Source: Sebastes aleutianus
Taxonomy: Eukaryota; Chordata; Actinopteri; Perciformes; Sebastidae
Length of the DNA: 64,000 bases
Reading direction: 5' to 3'
Assembly (NCBI GenBank): GCA_916700875.1
Contig: CAKAKS010000276.1
Span: 296,001-360,000, forward strand
This document shows, in pieces, positions 57,651 through 64,000 of this stretch (its first letter is position 1; each line of letters opens with the position of its first letter). The position numbers were made by a program, and so were the translations under genes. Below the pieces are notes generated by a model, which saw only the letters and a list, made by a program, of their open reading frames with translations, searched no databases and was not told where the DNA came from.

Positions 57651-60600
57651 AACTGGTATCATAGTAAACTAGAGAACCTGATGAATCCATCGGTACCAAC
57701 CATGTCAGACTAGCTGGACATGAAGGAGGTTAAATAACGCTCCAAACTTCCACTAAATGTTGGAGAGGAAAAACTCTCATGACCATTTCCAAAGGGGTCC
57801 CTTGACCTCTGACCTCCAGATCAGTGAATGTAAATGGGTTCTATGGGTACCCACGAGTCTCCCCTTTACAGACATGCCCATTTATGATAATCACATGCAG
57901 TTTGGGGCAAGTCATAGTCAAGTCAGCACACTGACACACTGACAGATGTTGTTGCCTGTTGGCTCTCCCTTTAAGGTACATTTTGGACAGATAAAAAATG
58001 TGTGATTCATTTGCAATTAATTGCGATTAAATATTATAATGGATTGACAGCCCTAGTAATATCGTGATATGGCATAAGTGTTGTCATTTCCTGGTTTTAA
58101 AGGCTAAATTACAGTAAAGTGATGTGATTTTCTGAACTTACCAGACTGTTCTAGCTGTTCTATTATTGGTCATTTACACAAAAAAATATTGTGATATTTG
58201 ATTTAGTCCAAGTCACCCAGCCCTAATACATCTAACTCAGACTGCTGAAGCCTCCGATTAGTTTAAGATCAACGTTACAGGTCACTTTACACACAACAAG
58301 ACTGTGGATTTAGCGCTAGTTGTTAGTAACGTCTGGGACGTTAGAGTTTGAAAACTAGGGGGAGGAAGCTGCCCTTTTGGTAAAGACTAAAAGGAGGAAA
58401 GCTGCCCTTTTAGTAAAAACTGAGGGGAGGAAGCTGCCCTTTTGGTAAAGACTAAAAGGAGGAAAGCTGCCCTTTTAGTGAAAACTAGGGGGAGGAAGCT
58501 GCCCTTTTAGTAAAGACTAAAAGGAGGAAAGCTGCCCTTTTAGTGAAAACTGAGGGGAGGAAGCTGCCCTTTTAGTAACGAAAACTGAAAAGGAGGAAAG
58601 CTGCCATTTTAGTAACGAAAACTGGAAGGAGGAAAGCTGCCCTTTTAGTAGCGTGTTGAAAACTGAAAGGAGGAAAGCTGCCCTTTTAGTAGCGTGTAAA
58701 AATAGCGCTTTGAGCGCCTGTATGAGTGTACATTAATAACTAGTATTCAGAGGAAAATTAAAACTTACTGTTGATACTGGGCCAACATCGCTGGAACATC
58801 AAAGTGTCCAGTAGAAGCTTATGTTGGTAGGATCACAGCGAGGGGCATAGCGACCCATTTACTCTGAATCTAGTTACTGTCATAAACTGAATCTTGAATG
58901 TTTCTGTAAAGCACTTTGAATTGCCCTGTTGTTGAAATGTGCTATACAAATAAAGCTGCCTTGCCTTGCCTTGCCTTCATCTTGTAACACTCAGGTTATA
59001 CGGGGATTGCTTCACAGACAGAAGGAATGATGACAGACATCAATAACTCTTTGAATGTACATATGAACATGTGAGTATTGTATTCAGAAAGATTGAAACA
59101 AATATGAACCTGCAAAGATGTTTCTGATGCAGAATATTTATTTGGTTTTTGCTTCAAATAATTAGACAATGCTGACATGAAAACAGAGCACAGTTAGATC
59201 TGCTGTCAAAAAGAACGTGGGAATAACTTAGAACCATAGAAACCTCTGATTAGATGGTGTCGTTCATAATCATCACTTATGTGCCTTTAAGTTGGTGCAA
59301 TACGTGTTTGTTGAAGAGTGCTGCACCTTTAGACATGTTCAAATAGAGAGCTACAGGAATGAGTCCTAAAACCCAGAAATGAGTTAGCATTTTAGCACTT
59401 CCTGTTCCCTCGTCTGGAGGTCAATGGGTTTTTAGTTAGATGCCTGTAATAAGGTCTGTGGTTAAAGGTCCAGTGTGTAGGATCTGGTAGTATCTAGTGG
59501 TGAGGTGAGGAGATTACAACCAACTGAAGCCTCTCCTGTGTGCCAAGCATGTTGGAGAGCTACGGTGGCCAATGTGAAAACGTGAATGACCCTCTCTAGA
59601 GCCATCTGGAGCAGAGCCAGTGTGCAGAGAGTGTGTGTACAAACTACATAAGCTACAGTCAGTGAACTGACCTCAGAGTCTCCAGTCTACAGTTTGGACT
59701 CTCCAGTCCAGCAGACAACAGCTTCACTCTTGAATCATACAGCTTGTTGTAACTCAGGTCCAGCTCTCTCAGATGGGAGGGGTTGGACTTCAGAGCTGAG
59801 GCCACAACTTCACAGTAAGTATCTGAGAGTCCACAACGAGAAAGTCTGTGATGACACAAAGATTACAAAATATGTTATTATGAAAGAGGACAGTTTATAT
59901 TTACTTCATACATTTGATGACTAAACAGTTTGATATAAACTTCTTTTATTAACATTTGCTCCTCACATCAGTGGTTCAGCTAATCTTATCTCACTGTTTG
60001 ACATGAAACAATAATTCTCATCACTCTCTCTCAAACCTGCAGACTTTTAATCTTTGTTTTTCTTTAATCTTGCAGATGAAGAGAGAGAACATGTAGTTAC
60101 ATTGAGGCTTCCATAATGTCCAGTCTGTCAGTGTGATCTGATCCCAGGTCTGTCTCCACAAAGTTAGCATGAGGCCTTCTTGATTAGAAAAGCATTTTTA
60201 AAACACAGTGAATAAGTAATAACAATACAGTTGACAAAGATGACCTCTCTTTGCTAGCTACCTGCTGCTGTCAGGTTCACGTCCAAAATTGGGAAAATTC
60301 AGTGACTGCTGCCAAACGGTAGAGAAATGAAACAAATCGCATAATAATATTAGACCTGTACATAATTAAACATTTATATAATTAGATAAATTATTCATCA
60401 GACCGCTGTTATTGGTGGAAGCTGTGTATTTCCTGTTACTACTCTTCTCTACAGCAACAAGAGAGAGAAACACCTGAGTTTCCTTCTGTGAGTAACAGAA
60501 TAAAAGGAAAGACTTAAAAACAAGATGATGGAACACAACTTGACTTCATGAGCAATAAAATGCACCATTGCTCGATTCAACACACTCAGGGGTTTTACAA

Positions 60601-63090
60601 AGACTATCTTTGTCTCGTATGACCAGTAGTTTACGGTGGCTAATGCTAGAGTTGGGTTGATTTTCGGGTTTGCCGGTCTGGTCTGGTCCGGTCCGGTGTA
60701 CGAGCTTGAACCAGTTTGATTTTATGCTAACCGGTGGAACCGACATTTGTCATTATGACACGTTCTGGCAAACTAAAAAGTAGCAGACATCAACAACCTG
60801 TGCCGACAGAGTCACAGTGCTAAATCCAGCCTGTATTTGCAATATGACAACGTGATTAACGTAATATTATGATGTTATGTTGGTTTATAAACAAGAAGAG
60901 GTTTGTTTACTAGAAAGTTCATGTGTTTTTTGGGGTGATGAGACGAGACATGGCAGAGCTGGTCTCAAAGAAAACTAAAACTGTGGCAACATGGCAACAG
61001 TTTGGTCGCCTCCATCACCCAGAAACATAAATCAGAAAAAACTGTAAAATGTAACAATTATTATAAATAAATAGAATAAGTGTTCATTAACTTGACAGCT
61101 AGAAACACAAAAGTACTGAAACATTTTTAACTCAACATTTGAAACAGCTCAAGAACATCTGTGACAAAATACAACTGACATATTTATGTAATAAACACGT
61201 GGAACACTTATAAGAATATTATATTTTAAGAATAATTTACAGTGTGTACATTTGAAGAACTAAACTACTAATCTACACTGATCTATAAAGTTAATCACAT
61301 CTGGACTTACACAGCTTTTCTGCAGTTCCTCACAGCTGGAATCAGTCTCCGTCGTCCCTGTTCTGTTGTGTTGTACTTCATCAGGTCCAACTCATCCAGA
61401 ACCTCCTCTGACATCTGCAGCATGTAGGCCAGAGCTGAGCAGTGGATCTCTGAGAGTTTCTTCTCTGATCTGTTCTCTGACTTCAGGAACTCTTGGATCT
61501 CCTGATGTACCGAGTGGTCGTTCATCTCCGTCAGACAGTGGAAGATGTTGATGTTTCTGTCAGGAGAGGTATACATGTTCATCTTCTTCAGGTTGTTGAT
61601 GATTCTCTGGATGATTTCTGGACTGTTGTTTGTCTGACCCAGCAGACCACCTAAGAGCTTCTGGTTGGACTCCAGAGAGAGGCCATGAAGGAAGCGAACA
61701 AACAGGTCCAGGTGGCCATTTTTACTTTCAATGGATTTCTCCATGGCTCTCTTCAGGAAGTCATCCAGGGTTGAATGATAATATCCTTCTCCCAGGAAGT
61801 CCTCCAGTACCTCTGTGTTGCTGTTTGTGTAACAGTGGATCATGTAGACTGCAGCCAGAAACTCTTGAATGCTCAGGTGAACAAAGCAGTAGACTGTTTT
61901 CTGGAAGATCACACACTCTCTTTTGAAGATCTCTGTACAAACTCCTGAGTACACCGAGGCCTCTGTGACATCCAGACCACACCGCTCCAGGTCTTCTTGG
62001 TAGAACATGATGTCTCCTTTCTCCAGATGTTCAAACGCCAGCCTCCCCAGCTTCAGAAGAACTTCCCTGTCAGCCTCCGTCAGCTCCTGTGGACTCGTCT
62101 CACGTCCCTCACCGTACTTCTGCTTCTTCCTCTTTGTCTGAACCAACAGGAAGTGTGAGTACATGTCAGTCAGGGTCCTGGGCAGCTCTCCTTTCTGGTC
62201 TGTAGTCAACATGTGGTCCAGAACTGTAGCAGTGATCCAGCAGAAGACTGGGATTAGACACATGATGTGGAGACTCCTAGATGTCTTGACGTGTGAGATG
62301 ATTCTGCTGGACAGCTCTTCATCACTGACTCTCCTCCTGAAGTACTCCTCCTTCTGGGCGTCAGTGAAGCCTCGTACTTCTGTTACCCTGTCAACACATG
62401 CAGGAGGCATCTGATTGGCCGCTGCAGGTCGGGAAGTTATCCAGACGAGAGCTGAGGGAAGCAGATTCCCCTGGATGAGGTTTGTCAACAGCACGTTGAC
62501 TGATAACTTCTGGGTGATATCAGACACAACCTCGTTGTCCTTGAAATCCAGTGAAAGTCTGCTTTCATCCAGGCCGTCAAAGATGAACAGAACTTTACAG
62601 TCAGCAAGCTTCTCTGCTGTGACCTTCTGTAATGTTGGATGGAAAACATGGAGCAGCATGAGAAGACTGTACTGCTCATCTCTGATCAAGTTCAGCTCCC
62701 TGAACGAAAGCAGAACCACCAGACTGACATCTTGGTTTTCCAAGCCCTCTGCCCAGTCCAGAGTGAACTTCTGCACTGAGAAGGTTTTTCCAACGCCAGC
62801 GACGCCGTTCGTCAGAACGACTCTGATGTGTCCCCGTTGGTCAGGTAAGGCTTTAAAGATGTCCTGGCACTTGATTGGAGCGTCATGGAGGGTCTTCTTC
62901 TTGGAAGCTGTCTCAAGCTGCCTCACCTCATGTTGGGTATTAACCTCTTCACTCTGTCCCTCTGTGATGTAGAGCTCAGTGTAGAGGAGGGTTCCACTTC
63001 CTGTTTCATCACTTCCTTCAGTCACACATTCACATCTCTCCTTCAGGCTGATCTTATGTTCATCTACAACCTCCTGCAGACCACTATCTG
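54675..63090 (-). CDS. Unit A NLR gene (NLRC3-like FISNA-NACHT-LRR), intact in the window; 5' exons outside
   Basis: Exons: FISNA-NACHT 63090-61311, LRR1 59845-59672, LRR2 56693-56520, LRR3 55650-55477, LRR4 54900-54675. They splice in frame to 842 codons including the stop. Order: FISNA (about residues 5-75), NACHT with Walker A GVAGVGKT (about 96-103) and Walker B LFIFDGLDE (about 168-176), winged-helix and HD2 regions, then four LRRs. By analogy with NLRC3-like proteins it should be a cytosolic nucleotide-binding receptor or regulator of innate immunity; the ligand is unknown. The N-terminal motif and RING exons, present in B and C, would lie beyond 64000. This is the only one of the three NACHT exons with no lesion. 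Odd points: a LINE in the 3'UTR and a VNTR retroelement in the LRR1-LRR2 intron. Confidence 0.85.
54901..55476 (-). other. Unit A intron between LRR3 and LRR4, with a segment like the LRR1-LRR2 intron
   Basis: Positions about 54943-55140 (from ATCAGATGTGTTCAGG to the TGTCAACACACATC site) match 56740-56940, which lies 5' of LRR2. Units B and C lack it. No exon. Confidence 0.6.
55477..55650 (-). CDS. Unit A LRR3 exon
   Basis: 174 bp, encodes RLESCRLSEISC, SNPSYLREL and the core ELHLNNNKLQDSGVKLL. Frame intact. Confidence 0.8.
55651..56519 (-). other. Unit A intron between LRR2 and LRR3
   Basis: Counterpart of 10743-11612; nothing coding. Confidence 0.5.
56520..56693 (-). CDS. Unit A LRR2 exon
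   Basis: 174 bp, encodes RLRSCSLSEISC, APLISALK, SNPSHLREL and the core ELELRGNNLYDSGVNQL. Frame intact. Confidence 0.8.
57367..58224. mobile_element. Nested hAT-like MITEs in unit A intron (inner 57447-58056)
   Basis: Same nest and TAATAT duplications as in B and C. The inner copy has a run of about 14 ACT triplets at 57612-57652 and an internal deletion near 57960. Confidence 0.7.
57447..58313. repeat. Right arm of inverted repeat around unit A LRR2-LRR4 block
   Basis: Pairs with 51322-52413. Its outer end is interrupted by the VNTR element at 58314. Confidence 0.7.
57612..57652. repeat. Short (ACT)n tract, about 14 triplets
   Basis: Same position in the inner MITE as the large unit C tract, with the same duplicated MITE flanks. 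Confidence 0.95.
58314..58976. mobile_element. VNTR-bearing retroelement with LINE/SINE-type 3' tail, private to unit A
   Basis: Units B and C read GGATTTAGTCCTCATCTC here. In A about 660 bp intervene. The first half (58358-58690) is a tandem array; the second half ends GCACTTTGAATTGCC, GTGCTATACAAATAAAGCTG and then TTGCC repeats. That tail is the conserved 3' end of fish L2-type LINEs and of SINEs that borrow it. No ORF is present. No clean target duplication is seen. Confidence 0.65.
58358..58690. repeat. 32/33-bp VNTR with alternating (dimer) units
   Basis: Two alternating types, one with ACTAAAAGGAGGAAAGCTGC and one with ACTGAGGGGAGGAAGCTGCC, each followed by CTTTTAGTAAA-like sequence. 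About ten copies form a roughly 65-bp higher-order unit. Confidence 0.85.
58977..59671 (-). other. Unit A intron 3' of LRR1
   Basis: No exon. The empty site of the unit C Tc1 is at 59279-59280. Confidence 0.5.
59672..59845 (-). CDS. Unit A LRR1 exon
   Basis: 174 bp, encodes LSRCGLSDTYCEVVASALK, SNPSHLREL and the core ELDLSYNKLYDSRVKLL. Frame intact. Confidence 0.8.
59846..61310 (-). other. Unit A intron between FISNA-NACHT and LRR1
   Basis: Shorter than in B and C: about 230 bp of the hAT remnant are deleted after the ZBED-like start (60950-61008, + strand). No NLR exon. Confidence 0.55.
61311..63090 (-). CDS. Unit A FISNA-NACHT exon, intact
   Basis: 1780 bp from acceptor TTTCAG to donor GTAAGT, one open frame. 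FISNA reads LQEVVDEHKISLKERCE and then TELYITEGQSEEVNTQHEVR; three residues (NRI) present in B and C before TELYI are missing. The P-loop, Walker B, winged-helix (SLHIMCLIPVFCWI) and HD2 segments follow. The acceptor is a tandem CAGCAG; use of the second AG would bring in an immediate TAG, so the first must be used. Confidence 0.9.
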
Positions 63091-64000
63091 CTGAAAGAGA
63101 AGGGAAACAGTTTAAGACAAAATAAAGAACATCTGCTTATTATTTCCATTGCCAATATTGAAGTGATCAATATAAAGTAAATAAAAAGAAGTAAAGGTTA
63201 AACAGTCCAGTTTTAGTGGAAGCATCAGTTGGTGTACATGTTTGATTGACAGCAGAGGAGGCGGAGCCTCAGCTGTCCGTCTGCAGCTCTTCATCTAAAC
63301 AGCTCACTGTGGCTGTTCCTTCCTCCCTGTAATATTTAAAACTCATCCACTCATCAAATAATGCAGAATATGTTCATATCTCGTCGTGTGGACCTGTTTT
63401 TATTAACAAAAGCCGGGTTTCCACCAAAAGTTTCTGGGACTTTTTAGTCCTACTACATTCAAGGACCTAAAAGGTTCCTTCAGTCCACTGTTGTCTGTGT
63501 TTCCACTACGGTCTAAAGACCTGTGAAGATTCAGCAAATTAGTCCTCTGATGTATGAAAAAGCAACATGACATGTGACGAGGGCTGTTGGTGGTCTCAGC
63601 GGTAAACACACTCTGCAGTCTGCCGTTCAGTGTGTCGCCCGTTTCATCTAAAAAACACGCTGGAAAAATAATAAACGTTAGGTTTTATCTCACTGTGACG
63701 ACATTTACTGCTGCACGTTGGATGTAATGAATGCAGAGGAGGAAAGTGAAACTAAAAGCGTCCGTCTCCACAGTAAATCATGTTGAGTATTTGAGGGTTA
63801 TTTATTTCTGCTTTAGAACGTTAACGCCGTGAAACAATCAGAAAATAACATTTCTTTCTCTCATTCACAACAGCGTCACGCTACGTCTCTCTGTCTCTCT
63901 TCTACTGATCGTCCTCTCGCTCGTGCTGTCTCTCTTGTTGTCTCTGTCTTCAAGGCTGGACTGCAGAGGGCCAGCAGCCCTACAACCGCAGAAGTCTGTC
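63091..64000 (-). other. Unit A intron 5' of FISNA-NACHT, to window end
   Basis: Counterpart of 41528-42430 in unit B, including the repeat at about 63412. The RING exon would be expected about 0.6-0.9 kb beyond the window. Confidence 0.6.

Overview
The window looks like teleost (percomorph-type) fish genomic DNA. It has spliced vertebrate genes with GT-AG introns, long CA/GT microsatellites, Tc1, hAT-like and Harbinger-like DNA transposons, L1/Tx1- and L2/CR1-like LINE fragments, and the fish-specific FISNA-NACHT type of NOD-like receptor (NLRC3-like, 'NLR-C' group). I see no bacterial operons, tRNA, rRNA or CRISPR.

The backbone is a head-to-tail array of NLR genes on the minus strand, repeating about every 21-22.5 kb. 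Reading each gene 5'->3' (high to low coordinates), the exons are: an untranslated first exon; exon 2 with the start codon and an acidic peptide; exon 3 with a second copy of a short Ser/Pro-rich peptide motif; a RING-finger exon; one large exon (about 1.8 kb) with FISNA, NACHT, winged-helix and HD2 regions; and four LRR exons of about 174 bp, all phase 2. The last LRR exon carries the stop codon and a 3'UTR ending at a conserved AATAAA. I call the units D (1-1.5 kb, 5' exons only), C (24.0-9.8 kb), B (45.4-33.3 kb) and A (63.1-52.8 kb, 5' exons beyond the window). The exon lengths add up to exact codon multiples: 1045 codons in B, 842 visible in A, and 1005 in C once two 1-bp insertions are discounted. 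This strongly supports the gene models.

Only unit A has an intact FISNA-NACHT-LRR reading frame here. Unit B has a nonsense codon just before the Walker A loop. Unit C has two single-base insertions and a RING exon that lacks one zinc-binding cysteine. The LRR exons of all units are intact. They differ mainly at the exposed positions of the repeat.

The regions between genes are mosaics of mobile elements, some shared by all units and some private. Each unit has a long inverted repeat, about 1 kb per arm where complete, around its LRR2-LRR4/3' end block. The arms contain nested hAT-like MITEs. Private insertions are: in D, L1-like, piggyBac-derived and Tx1-like fragments and a transposon-like segment carrying a 43-bp minisatellite; in C, a Tc1 element, an expanded ACT/GCT triplet tract and a 1.7-kb insertion with a 12-bp target-like duplication; in A, a LINE in the 3'UTR and a VNTR-bearing retroelement in an LRR intron. 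The array therefore shows gene duplication, decay and LRR diversification, as expected for an expanded fish innate immune receptor cluster.
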